Shown here piece by piece: positions 7,977-16,047 of a DNA stretch of 64,000 nucleotides. How positions within the stretch are numbered: the stretch's first letter is position 1; each line of letters begins with the position of its first letter. A program made the translations under genes and the position numbers. The stretch spans positions 4,440 through 68,439 of the forward strand of contig CALBQR010000020.1 of assembly GCA_937899895.1 (NCBI GenBank), read 5' to 3'. The notes beneath the pieces were generated by a model. The model saw nothing but the letters and a program-made list of their open reading frames with translations, was not told the DNA's origin and ran no database searches. The DNA is from an uncultured Alistipes sp. GTDB lineage: Bacteria > Bacteroidota > Bacteroidia > Bacteroidales > Rikenellaceae.

Positions 7977-9227
7977 ATGTTATACTCACTCTTTGAATAT
8001 CTGGGAAATCACTTCACCATCCCCGGTTCGGGAATGTTCCAATACCTGTCGTTCCGCGCGGCTATGGCGATCATTACGGCACTGCTCATTGCCATTGTCT
8101 TCGGTCGCAAGATTATCGACCGCCTTGCCCGTTTGCAGATCGGCGAGGAGATCCGTAACCTCGGCCTTGAAGGGCAGATGCAGAAGAAGGGCACGCCGAC
8201 AATGGGCGGAATCATCATCCTGCTGGCTATCTTGGTGCCGATGTTGCTGTTCTGCGACCTCACGAACATCTACATTCAGCTGATGCTCGTTTCGACCATC
8301 TGGCTCGGTCTGATTGGTGGTGCCGATGACTACATTAAGGTCTTCCGCCACAATAAGGAGGGTCTGAAAGGCCGCTTTAAGATTGTGGGTCAGGTCGGTT
8401 TGGGTGTGATTGTCGGAACGACAATGTGGCTCAATGCCGATATCGTTGTGCGCGATAACGCGAATCTCCCTTCGGAGGTGCGTAGCGAGGTGGTCGAGCA
8501 GAACTACTTTGCAGCGGAGACGGGCGCGATTGCTGAAACGGCTGTGGTTGAAGACATTAAGACGACGCAGACGACCATTCCGTTTATCAAGGATAACGAA
8601 TTCGACTACAAATGGCTTACCGGCGGCAACGAGACGCTCGGCTGGTTGGTCTATGTGTTGGTGGCGATTTTTGTGATTACAGCGGTGTCGAACGGCGCGA
8701 ACCTGACCGATGGTCTGGATGGTCTGGTTACGGGTGTTTCGGCTCCGATTGCGGTTGTGCTGGGTGTGCTGGCTTACCTGTCGGGACATATCGTATATGC
8801 TGATTATCTGAATATTATGTATATCCCACATAGCGGTGAGCTGGTTGTCTTTGCGGCGGCATTTGTCGGTGCTCTGATCGGATTCCTGTGGTATAACTCG
8901 TTCCCTGCACAGGTATTTATGGGCGATACGGGCTCGTTGGCAATCGGCGGTATCATCGCGGTCTTTGCGCTGTTGATCCGCAAGGAGTTGCTGTTGCCCG
9001 TTATGTGCGGTATCTTCCTCGTTGAGGCCCTCTCGGTGATGATCCAGGTGAGCTACTTCAAATATACCAAACGCAAATATGGCGAGGGTCGTCGCGTCTT
9101 TTTGATGTCGCCCCTGCACCACCACTACCAGAAACGCGGTTTCCACGAGGTGAAGATCGTCAGCCGCTTCTGGATTGTGTCGATTCTGCTGGCGGCAGTG
9201 GCTCTTGTAACACTCAAAATCAGATAG
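7977..9227 (+). CDS. mraY: Phospho-N-acetylmuramoyl-pentapeptide transferase MraY
   Basis: The 416-residue polytopic membrane enzyme transfers phospho-MurNAc-pentapeptide from UDP to undecaprenyl phosphate, making lipid I. Conserved blocks are KKGTPTMGGI, the D-D-Y-I-K motif (GGADDYIKVFRHNKEGLKG), NLTDGLDGLVTG, FLWYNSFPAQVFMGDTGSLAIGG and PLHHHYQKRG. Compared with about 360-residue enzymes there is an extra stretch of about 60 residues (about 165-220, rich in E, T and V) before the NLTDGLDGL block. Longer forms of this kind are common in Bacteroidota. It is followed by murD after 8 nt. Confidence 0.95.
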   Translation: MLYSLFEYLGNHFTIPGSGMFQYLSFRAAMAIITALLIAIVFGRKIIDRLARLQIGEEIRNLGLEGQMQKKGTPTMGGIIILLAILVPMLLFCDLTNIYIQLMLVSTIWLGLIGGADDYIKVFRHNKEGLKGRFKIVGQVGLGVIVGTTMWLNADIVVRDNANLPSEVRSEVVEQNYFAAETGAIAETAVVEDIKTTQTTIPFIKDNEFDYKWLTGGNETLGWLVYVLVAIFVITAVSNGANLTDGLDGLVTGVSAPIAVVLGVLAYLSGHIVYADYLNIMYIPHSGELVVFAAAFVGALIGFLWYNSFPAQVFMGDTGSLAIGGIIAVFALLIRKELLLPVMCGIFLVEALSVMIQVSYFKYTKRKYGEGRRVFLMSPLHHHYQKRGFHEVKIVSRFWIVSILLAAVALVTLKIR

Positions 9228-9235
9228 TTCGTAAG

Positions 9236-10600
9236 ATGAAACGTAATAAGAAAATCGTTGTGCTGGGTGGCGGTATCAGCGGATACGGCTCGGCAATTTT
9301 GGCAAAGAAACTCGGTTTTGAAACTCTCCTCTCGGATGCAGGTCGCATTGCTGATCGCTATAAGGCGGCTCTCGATGAGTGGGGCGTAGAGTATGAGGAG
9401 GGAGGTCATACGATGGAGCGTATCTTGGCGGCTGACGAGGTTATCAAAAGCCCCGGAATCCCCGAAAAGGCCCCCGTTGTGAAGGCTCTGCGCGAGCAGG
9501 GCACGCCGATTATTTCGGAGATCGAGTTCGCAGGTCGCTATAAGGGTAAGGCGCGAACTATTTGTATTACAGGCTCTAACGGCAAGACAACGACCACCTC
9601 GCTCATCTATAAGATTCTGTGCGATGCAGGTTATAACGTGGCTCTCGGTGGCAATATCGGTGAGAGCTTTGCCTACTCGGTCGCTACGGGCGAATATGAT
9701 TGGTACGTGTTGGAGTTGAGCTCGTTCCAGCTTGATGGTATGTACGATTTCCGCGCCGATGTGGCTGTGCTGATGAATATCACGCCCGACCATCTGGACC
9801 GCTACGACTACTGTTTCCAAAACTATATTGACTCGAAAATGCGTATCGCGCAGAACCAACATTCGCGCTGTGCATTTATCTATTCGGGTGATGATCAGGT
9901 GATTGCGGAGCAGCTGCCCAAATATGACCTGCGTATGCGCCAGCTACCTTTTGCGGCTAAATCGGCCGTGGCGAGTGGTGCGGGCGATGCGTTCCTCGAT
10001 GGCGACGGAGTATTTACAGCGACGGTTGGCAAGCGTTCGGTCGAGATTGATACGGCGAAGATGCAGATCAAGGGCCTGCACAACGCTTACGACGCTATGG
10101 CGGCCTCGTTGGCAGCTTTGGCGGCGGGTGTCGAGCCGGAGCAGGTGCGCCGTTCGGTTGAGAGCTTTGGCGGTGTCGAGCATCGCTTGGAGGTTGTGAA
10201 GGAGCAGAATAAAGTGCTGTGGATCAACGACTCAAAAGCTACAAATGTCGATTCGGTTTGGTATGCTTTGGAGAGTATGACCCGCCCGACGGTCTGGATT
10301 GCCGGTGGCACGGACAAGGGCAACGACTACGCTCCGCTGATGGATTTTGCGCGTGCGAAGGTGCATACGCTTATTTGTATGGGTGTTGATAATCAGAAAC
10401 TTATCGACAGCTTCACGGGCGTTGTTCCCACTATCCGCGACACTCATTCGCTCGATGAGGCGATGACGGCGGCACGTGAGGCGGCACGCGAGGGTGATGT
10501 GGTTCTGCTCTCGCCCGCTTGTGCGAGCTTCGATCTGTTCCGCAACTATGAGGCGCGTGGCGAGGAGTTCAAAGAGTGGGTAAATAGAAATGTGAAATAG
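9236..10600 (+). CDS. murD: UDP-N-acetylmuramoylalanine--D-glutamate ligase MurD
   Basis: The 454-residue cytoplasmic Mur ligase adds D-Glu to UDP-MurNAc-L-Ala. The N-terminal domain has GGGISGYGSAILAKK, the central ATPase has ITGSNGKTTTTSL, then ELSSFQLD and MNITPDHLDRY. The C-terminal domain shows H-R-L-E-V and NDSKATN, characteristic of MurD, and LLSPACASFD. Gene order mraY-murD-ftsW is the classical dcw arrangement. ftsW follows after 19 nt. Confidence 0.95.
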   Translation: MKRNKKIVVLGGGISGYGSAILAKKLGFETLLSDAGRIADRYKAALDEWGVEYEEGGHTMERILAADEVIKSPGIPEKAPVVKALREQGTPIISEIEFAGRYKGKARTICITGSNGKTTTTSLIYKILCDAGYNVALGGNIGESFAYSVATGEYDWYVLELSSFQLDGMYDFRADVAVLMNITPDHLDRYDYCFQNYIDSKMRIAQNQHSRCAFIYSGDDQVIAEQLPKYDLRMRQLPFAAKSAVASGAGDAFLDGDGVFTATVGKRSVEIDTAKMQIKGLHNAYDAMAASLAALAAGVEPEQVRRSVESFGGVEHRLEVVKEQNKVLWINDSKATNVDSVWYALESMTRPTVWIAGGTDKGNDYAPLMDFARAKVHTLICMGVDNQKLIDSFTGVVPTIRDTHSLDEAMTAAREAAREGDVVLLSPACASFDLFRNYEARGEEFKEWVNRNVK

Positions 10601-10619
10601 TAAATCGGACAAATATATA

Positions 10620-11912
10620 ATGTCGAAAACAACTGAAATACAGGAAGAAACAACCATTTGGGGCAAACTCTTCGCGGGCGATCGCGTGCTGTGGATCATC
10701 CTTACGCTGATGATGGCTCTGTCGATTTTGGTGGTCTATTCATCGACCGCCAAGATGGTCTATCAGGGTGCTTCGGGCGATGGATCGTTCTCATATATAA
10801 TCAAGCAGGTCCTTGTTTTGATTGGTTGTTTGGTTGGTATCTTTTTGATGATCAGATTATTGAAGGTCGAGGAACTCCGAAAGTGGGCTTGGGTGGTCTT
10901 TGTTGTCGCTTTGGGTGCGACCATCGCGGCCTATATTCCGGGTATCGGCGTTGTGATCAATGGTGCGCGTCGTTGGCTTAATTTGGGTATTATTACTATC
11001 CAACCCTCTGAATTTCTGCGCGTTGCAACGGTAATAATATTGGCCCGACAGCTTGCTTCGCGTCAAAAAGATATCAATAAATTCATCCTCCTGCCCTCGC
11101 TCCAATTCTGGAACTGGGGTCGCAGTTGGCAGCGCGAGAAACGAATTATCGTCAATAATACGATCCCTGTGCTCGGTCCCGTAGTGTTGGCGTGTGCTGT
11201 GATTCTGCCTGCCCACACCTCGTCGGCTGCGATTCTGTTTATCACCTGCGTCTTTATTATGCTCTTGGCACGCGTGCGCAGAAACGATATTTGGCGAGTG
11301 CTGTTGCTTGCAGGTCTGGCCGCAGTGTTGGGACTGGGCGTGTTGCGAGTGGGTCGTAGCGATACCGCTTCAAGTCGTATGGGTGTGTGGATTGATACGC
11401 TCTTCAAGGGGAAACCTGCCGATATCTACAATTTGAGCGATACGCAGCGAGCATTGGCCGCGATCCATAACGGTCAGCTCCTCGGCGAGGGCGCGGGACA
11501 GAGTATTATGCGTGTCGAGCTGATTCACCCCGAATGTGATTATGCCTTTGCCTTTATTGTCGAGGAGTATGGTCTGATTGTCGCAATCGTGGTGATGTTC
11601 CTCTATCTATGGACATTCTTCCGGTGCGCAAATATCTTTGAACATTGTGGCAAGGCCTTCCCGTCGTTCTTGGTGCTCGGATTGGGAATGATGATTATGG
11701 TGCAGGCGATGATCCATATTTTGGTGGCAATCAACTTCCTGCCCGAAACGGGACAGCCGTTGCCGATGATCAGCCACGGTGGTTCTTCGACCCTCTCGGC
11801 GGCGTGTGCCTTTGGATTGATCCTCTGCATCAGCCATCAGGTGAAGGAGAACAGCATTAAGAGCCCCTCTTCGGAGTCGCTCTACGAGAAGCCTGAAACG
11901 CGTCGCCGATAG
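10620..11912 (+). CDS. ftsW: SEDS-family peptidoglycan polymerase FtsW
   Basis: The 430-residue polytopic protein polymerises septal glycan strands from lipid II together with FtsI. The first segment contains VVYSSTAKM, then GARRWLNLG and IQPSEFLR, AIHNGQLLGEGAGQS, FIVEEYGLI and the C-terminal LPMISHGGSSTLS block, all SEDS signatures. About ten hydrophobic segments are apparent. It closes the first tight part of the dcw cluster; a 396-nt repeat-rich spacer separates it from murG. Confidence 0.95.
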   Translation: MSKTTEIQEETTIWGKLFAGDRVLWIILTLMMALSILVVYSSTAKMVYQGASGDGSFSYIIKQVLVLIGCLVGIFLMIRLLKVEELRKWAWVVFVVALGATIAAYIPGIGVVINGARRWLNLGIITIQPSEFLRVATVIILARQLASRQKDINKFILLPSLQFWNWGRSWQREKRIIVNNTIPVLGPVVLACAVILPAHTSSAAILFITCVFIMLLARVRRNDIWRVLLLAGLAAVLGLGVLRVGRSDTASSRMGVWIDTLFKGKPADIYNLSDTQRALAAIHNGQLLGEGAGQSIMRVELIHPECDYAFAFIVEEYGLIVAIVVMFLYLWTFFRCANIFEHCGKAFPSFLVLGLGMMIMVQAMIHILVAINFLPETGQPLPMISHGGSSTLSAACAFGLILCISHQVKENSIKSPSSESLYEKPETRRR

Positions 11913-11928
11913 CAATCGGGTAAGGATA

Positions 11929-11947
11929 CCTATATATTATATATAGG
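11929..11947. repeat. AT-rich perfect palindrome after ftsW
   Basis: CCTATATA and TATATAGG flank TTA, a perfect 8-bp palindrome 17 nt after ftsW. A close relative, ending in the same TATATATAGG, occurs at 42832-42850 and shorter ones near 28134-28147 and 62071-62083, all in spacers. Confidence 0.6.
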
Positions 11948-11991
11948 GCGATGGATTTTTGAGGCGATAGTGATATTGACAAAGTGGCGAT

Positions 11992-12044
11992 ACGCACCTT
12001 CGGAGGCTGGGGCGGTCGCCGAAGGCGAGCCTCCGAAGGTGTGT
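11992..12044. repeat. Long inverted repeat in the ftsW-murG spacer
   Basis: ACCTTCGGAGGCT (11996-12008) is perfectly complementary to AGCCTCCGAAGGT (12028-12040). The stem extends outward by about four pairs with one G-T, and the loop contains a smaller GGCGGTCGCC element. There is no T-run, so it is not an ordinary terminator; a REP/MITE-like spacer element or an mRNA-processing hairpin is possible. Confidence 0.7.
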
Positions 12045-12061
12045 CGAAATCATTGATTTCG
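12045..12061. repeat. CGAAATC-N3-GATTTCG hairpin, copy 1
   Basis: A perfect 7-bp inverted repeat directly after the previous inverted repeat. The same two arms with a different loop are found at 23617-23633 in another spacer, so this is probably a dispersed element. Confidence 0.55.
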
Positions 12062-12073
12062 CCATTTGGTAGT

Positions 12074-12148
12074 TTTACAACCGCGATGGTACATCGCGCG
12101 CAACGACGAGTAACAAAAACGTAACAAGCTATAAATAACGAATAATAC
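12074..12148. repeat. Direct repeat unit 1 of the ftsW-murG spacer
   Basis: About 70 bp beginning TTACAACCGCGATGG and containing CAACGACGAGTAACAAAAACG is repeated 159 bp downstream (12233-12304). It includes a hairpin CGCGATG-GTA-CATCGCG. Confidence 0.75.
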
Positions 12149-12196
12149 AGAACGCAGAAAGCAACTAACCTGCACTCTCGGAGCGTAGCGACCAAG

Positions 12197-12215
12197 TCCC
12201 TCCCAGAGGGAGGGA
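12197..12215. repeat. TCCCTCCC-AGA-GGGAGGGA palindrome
   Basis: A perfect 8-bp inverted repeat followed by TTTAGGGTGGGG, lying between the two direct repeat units. It looks like a short interspersed palindromic element. A related CCTCCCACCCTCC-type stretch lies near 61830. Confidence 0.6.
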
Positions 12216-12232
12216 TTTAGGGTGGGGTCAGA

Positions 12233-12304
12233 TTTACAACCGCGATTTTTAATCGCGCGCAACGATAAGTAACAAAAACGTAATAAGCTATAATAACGAA
12301 TATA
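12233..12304. repeat. Direct repeat unit 2, adjoining murG
   Basis: Second copy of the unit at 12074-12148, ending 4 nt before the murG ATG, so it must lie in the murG leader or promoter region. Its hairpin is CGCGATT-TTT-AATCGCG: the innermost pair changed from G-C to T-A on both sides, preserving the stem. Confidence 0.75.
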
Positions 12305-12308
12305 CGGT

Positions 12309-13418
12309 ATGAAACGCATAATACTTAGCGGCGGAGGTACGGGAGGACATATCTATCCTGCTGTGGCTGTTGCCGAAGCTCTGAAACGCCGTTTTGGCGA
12401 TGAGGTTGAACTGCTCTTTGTCGGTGCAGAGGGCAAGATGGAGATGGAGAAGGTACCTGCATTGGGATACAATATTGTCGGTCTGCCTACGGCGGGTCTG
12501 CAACGCCGTTTGACCCTCTTGAATCTGGCTCTGCCCTTCAAGGTGGCAAAGAGCATCTCGAAGGCAAAGCGTGTGATCCGCGAGTTCAAGGCCGATATCG
12601 TTGTCGGCTTTGGTGGCTATGCGAGTGCGCCTGTCTTGTGGGCGGCACAGCGTATGGGCGTGCCGACGCTTATTCAGGAGCAGAACTCCTATGCGGGCGT
12701 TACGAATAAGATTCTTTCGCGTCGTGCGCGTAAGATTTGCGTGGCATACGACGGTATGGAGCGATTCTTCCCCGCCGATCGTATCGTGATGACAGGCAAC
12801 CCGTTACGTGGATCGTTCTCGTCGGCCACGAGCAGTGTTCGTAGCGAAGGTTTGGCTCATTACGGCCTGACGGATGAGAAACCCGTTGTGCTGGTTGTGG
12901 GTGGCAGTCTGGGTACGCGCACTCTCAATGAGATGATGAAACGCTGGATCGCGGAGCAGAATGGCAAGCCCAATGTGCAGGTGATCTGGCAGACGGGTAA
13001 GTTCTACGAGCGCGAGATGCAGGAGTTCTTCGCTGCGCACCCGACCGAGGGCGTTTGGCAGGGGGCCTTCATCAATCGTATGGATTTGGCCTATGCGGCT
13101 GCTGATCTGGTGATTTCGCGCAGTGGTGCCTGCACCGTGTCGGAGCTCTGTTTGGTGGGTTGCCCGACGCTGTTTGTGCCCTCGCCTAATGTTGCCGAGG
13201 ACCACCAGACCAAGAATGCAATGGCCCTGGTCGATAAGGGCGCGGCCGAGATTGTACGCGATACGGAGGCGGTCGAGAAGGCGATGAAACGTGCCGAAGA
13301 GTTGCTTGCAGACAAGGAGCGTATGGCTACGTTGCGCAAGAATATCGCGGCTCTCGGAATTGGCGACTCGGCTGATCGTGTAGCAGCGCAAGTGATTGAT
13401 ATTATTGAAAATAAATAG
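12309..13418 (+). CDS. murG: UDP-GlcNAc:lipid I GlcNAc transferase MurG
   Basis: The 369-residue GT-B glycosyltransferase converts lipid I to lipid II at the inner membrane face. It has the N-terminal GGGTGGHIYPAVAVAEAL loop, VGFGGYASAPVLWAA, LIQEQNSYAGVTNK, then the C-terminal donor domain with VVGGSLGTRTLNE, SRSGACTVSELCLVGCPTLFVPSP and EDHQTKNA. The start ATG comes directly after a spacer repeat. murC follows after 18 nt. Confidence 0.95.
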   Translation: MKRIILSGGGTGGHIYPAVAVAEALKRRFGDEVELLFVGAEGKMEMEKVPALGYNIVGLPTAGLQRRLTLLNLALPFKVAKSISKAKRVIREFKADIVVGFGGYASAPVLWAAQRMGVPTLIQEQNSYAGVTNKILSRRARKICVAYDGMERFFPADRIVMTGNPLRGSFSSATSSVRSEGLAHYGLTDEKPVVLVVGGSLGTRTLNEMMKRWIAEQNGKPNVQVIWQTGKFYEREMQEFFAAHPTEGVWQGAFINRMDLAYAAADLVISRSGACTVSELCLVGCPTLFVPSPNVAEDHQTKNAMALVDKGAAEIVRDTEAVEKAMKRAEELLADKERMATLRKNIAALGIGDSADRVAAQVIDIIENK

Positions 13419-13436
13419 TCGAAAGTCGATAGAACG

Positions 13437-14822
13437 ATGAACGAAAAGAGCATCTATTTCGTGGGTATCGGAGGTATCGGAATGAGTGCCTTGGCCCGCT
13501 ATTTTATACACGAAGGCTACCGCGTAGGTGGTTATGACCGCACCCCCTCGCCACTGACCGAGCAACTCGAAAAGGAGGGTGCCTCGATCCACTATGAGGA
13601 TAGCGTCGAACTGATTGGCGAGGAGTTTCGCAACCCCGCAACGACACGTGTGATCTATACCCCTGCGGTGCCTGCCGACCATTCGGAGCTGTGCTACTTC
13701 CGCGAGGGTGGCTTCGAGGTGTTGAAGCGTTCGCAGATGCTCGGCCTGCTCTGCGAGGGTAACTACGTTATGGCTGTGGCGGGTACGCACGGCAAGACCA
13801 CAACTTCGACCCTTGTGGCGTGGTTGAACCATCGCGCTGCGGGTTGCGGCAAGGCGGTGCTGGGCGGTATCTCAAAGAACTTTGCAAGCAATTTGGTGCT
13901 GGGTGAAGGTCGTCGTATGACGGTCGAGGCCGATGAGTTCGATCGCTCGTTCCTGCGCCTCTCGCCCGATGTGGCGGTGATCACCTCGGCCGATGCCGAC
14001 CACCTCGATATCTATGGTACGCACGAGGCCGTTAAGGAGGCCTTCTCGCAGTTCGTCGATCGTATCCGCGAGGGCGGTACGCTCATTATCAAGAAGGGTG
14101 TTGATATTGCGATTAATAATCAGAATATCAATGTTTTCCGCTACTCGTACGACGAGCCTTGCGACTTCTACGCCTCGAATATTTCGACCGACGAAGGGGG
14201 CTACTATACTTTCGATCTGCAATGTCCCGACGGGGTGTTGCCGGCCTTGCGTTTGGGTATCCCCGGCTGGGTGAATGTCGAGAATGCAGTGGCTGCCGTA
14301 GCGATGTTGTGGGCGGCGGCAAAGGCCGAAAATCGACCCCTGAATCTCGACAATCTGCGTGCCGCGCTCAACGAATTTTCGGGCGTGAAACGTCGCTTCG
14401 AATTCTATGTCAATACTCCGAAACAGGTCTATATGGATGACTATGCGCACCATCCGCGCGAGTTGGGTGCTGCGATTTCGTCGGTGCGTGCGATGTTCCC
14501 CACACGCCACCTGACTGCGCTCTTCCAGCCGCACCTCTACACTCGTACGCGCGACCTCTGCGACGGCTTTGCTGAGGCGTTGTCGATGGCCGATGAGGTG
14601 GTGCTGTTGCCGATCTATCCCGCGCGTGAGGAGCCTATCGAGGGCGTTACCTCGGAGTTGATTGCCGAGCGTCTGACGGCTCCCTACCGCATTGTCGAGC
14701 TGGACGCTCTGGCCGATGAGGTGGCGGCGATGACGACCGATGTCGTGGTAAGTTTCGGTGCAGGAAGTATCGACCGCAAGACGGCCGAATTGGCTGCCGT
14801 AGCCGAGGCGAAAAGTCATTAA
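13437..14822 (+). CDS. murC: UDP-N-acetylmuramate--L-alanine ligase MurC
   Basis: The 461-residue ligase adds L-Ala to UDP-MurNAc, the first amino acid of the stem peptide. It shows VGIGGIGMSALARYF, the ATP loop VAGTHGKTTTST, VEADEFDRSFL, the DDYAHHPREL block and QPHLYTRTRDL, all MurC signatures. It starts 18 nt after murG and ends 19 nt before ftsQ. Confidence 0.95.
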   Translation: MNEKSIYFVGIGGIGMSALARYFIHEGYRVGGYDRTPSPLTEQLEKEGASIHYEDSVELIGEEFRNPATTRVIYTPAVPADHSELCYFREGGFEVLKRSQMLGLLCEGNYVMAVAGTHGKTTTSTLVAWLNHRAAGCGKAVLGGISKNFASNLVLGEGRRMTVEADEFDRSFLRLSPDVAVITSADADHLDIYGTHEAVKEAFSQFVDRIREGGTLIIKKGVDIAINNQNINVFRYSYDEPCDFYASNISTDEGGYYTFDLQCPDGVLPALRLGIPGWVNVENAVAAVAMLWAAAKAENRPLNLDNLRAALNEFSGVKRRFEFYVNTPKQVYMDDYAHHPRELGAAISSVRAMFPTRHLTALFQPHLYTRTRDLCDGFAEALSMADEVVLLPIYPAREEPIEGVTSELIAERLTAPYRIVELDALADEVAAMTTDVVVSFGAGSIDRKTAELAAVAEAKSH

Positions 14823-14841
14823 AAGAGATTGAACGTATTGG

Positions 14842-15936
14842 ATGAAGAAGATAGGTAAAATAGTATTATTCAGTCTGTTCTGGGTAGCCGTTGTGGCGGT
14901 GGTGGTGTTGCTTGGTCGTTACTCCTCGCAGCAGCATCAGCACAAGATGCTGACGGGTCTGGACATCGTGCTGGCCGACAGTTCGGAGTACGCGCTTGTC
15001 AATGAAAAGACTGTGCGCCATTGGCTGACGAACGCCGCCATTTCGGTCGAAAATGTGCGTGTGGCGGATGCTCCTCTCGGTCAGATCGAGCAGGCGATTT
15101 TGGCACACGGTTTCGTGCGTAACGCGGAGGCATATCTCACCCCCGACGGGCGCGTGGTGGTCGAGATCGAGCAGCACAACCCGATAATGCGAATGCGACT
15201 CGATGGCGGCTACGACTTCTATATCACCGACCGCAACGAGATCTTCCGTTCGCCGGAGATGGCGGCGATATATGTCCCAATTGTTACGGGCCGTTTCGCG
15301 GTCCCCTTCTCGGCCAACTATGAGGGGCCGGCCGATGTGCAGCTGAATGAGAATTTGAAGATGCTTGATGCACAGATAGATACGTTGTGCGAAGTTGAAA
15401 ATGAGTTGAGTATCGAGTATCGTGGCATACGTCGTCAGCGCAATGCTCTGCGTTCAAAGTCGCTTGACAAGAAGCCCTTCGAGAGCAAGGAGAGCTACAA
15501 CGTGCGCAAGGCTCCTTTCGATAAGATACGCAAGGACTCGCTGGCACTCTATCTCTATCGTATGCGATTGCGTCAGAAGATGATCGACCAGACGAGGGTT
15601 GATGTTGAGCGGTTGAAAAACAAGCAAAAAAATTTGCAAAAAAACTACGAAGATTTCATTAATCTCATTAACTTTGTGAAATTGATCGAAGATGACGACT
15701 TCTGGCAGGCCCAGATAGTCGAAATTGTCGTATCCCAATCGCAGAATGGCTCTCTGTTTCTGAGACTTATCCCGCGAGCGGGCAATCATACGATCATCTT
15801 TGGTCGAATTGAGGATGTCGATGTGAAACTCGATCGCCTGATGCGTTTTTATCGCGAGGGTCTCGACAAGGAGGGGTGGAATCAATTCCGCACCATCGAC
15901 GTTCGCTTTGCCGATCGGGTGGTTTGCTCAAAATAG
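14842..15936 (+). CDS. ftsQ: Divisome protein FtsQ (POTRA), with coiled-coil insertion
   Basis: The 364-residue protein has a short cytoplasmic tail, a membrane anchor (about 7-26), and a POTRA-like part (about 38-110) with V-N-E-K-T-V and a following E-Q-H-N-P-I-M-R beta block. It then carries a highly charged, predicted helical stretch of about 100 residues (about 165-270, rich in K, R, E and Q) before the final beta part (FWQAQIVEIVVS, IIFGRIEDVDVKLDRL). Ordinary FtsQ is about 270-280 residues, so this helical insertion is extra. FtsQ scaffolds FtsB/FtsL. Position between murC and ftsA is canonical. Confidence 0.88.
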   Translation: MKKIGKIVLFSLFWVAVVAVVVLLGRYSSQQHQHKMLTGLDIVLADSSEYALVNEKTVRHWLTNAAISVENVRVADAPLGQIEQAILAHGFVRNAEAYLTPDGRVVVEIEQHNPIMRMRLDGGYDFYITDRNEIFRSPEMAAIYVPIVTGRFAVPFSANYEGPADVQLNENLKMLDAQIDTLCEVENELSIEYRGIRRQRNALRSKSLDKKPFESKESYNVRKAPFDKIRKDSLALYLYRMRLRQKMIDQTRVDVERLKNKQKNLQKNYEDFINLINFVKLIEDDDFWQAQIVEIVVSQSQNGSLFLRLIPRAGNHTIIFGRIEDVDVKLDRLMRFYREGLDKEGWNQFRTIDVRFADRVVCSK

Positions 15937-16047
15937 AGGTGGCCGATAGGGGGCGACCGACAAGGGGTGGCCGACGAAGGGAAACTTAACGGAGGTATAA
16001 TTATAACCGCCCGACTACACCAAACGAATTACGAATAAGAAAAATAT

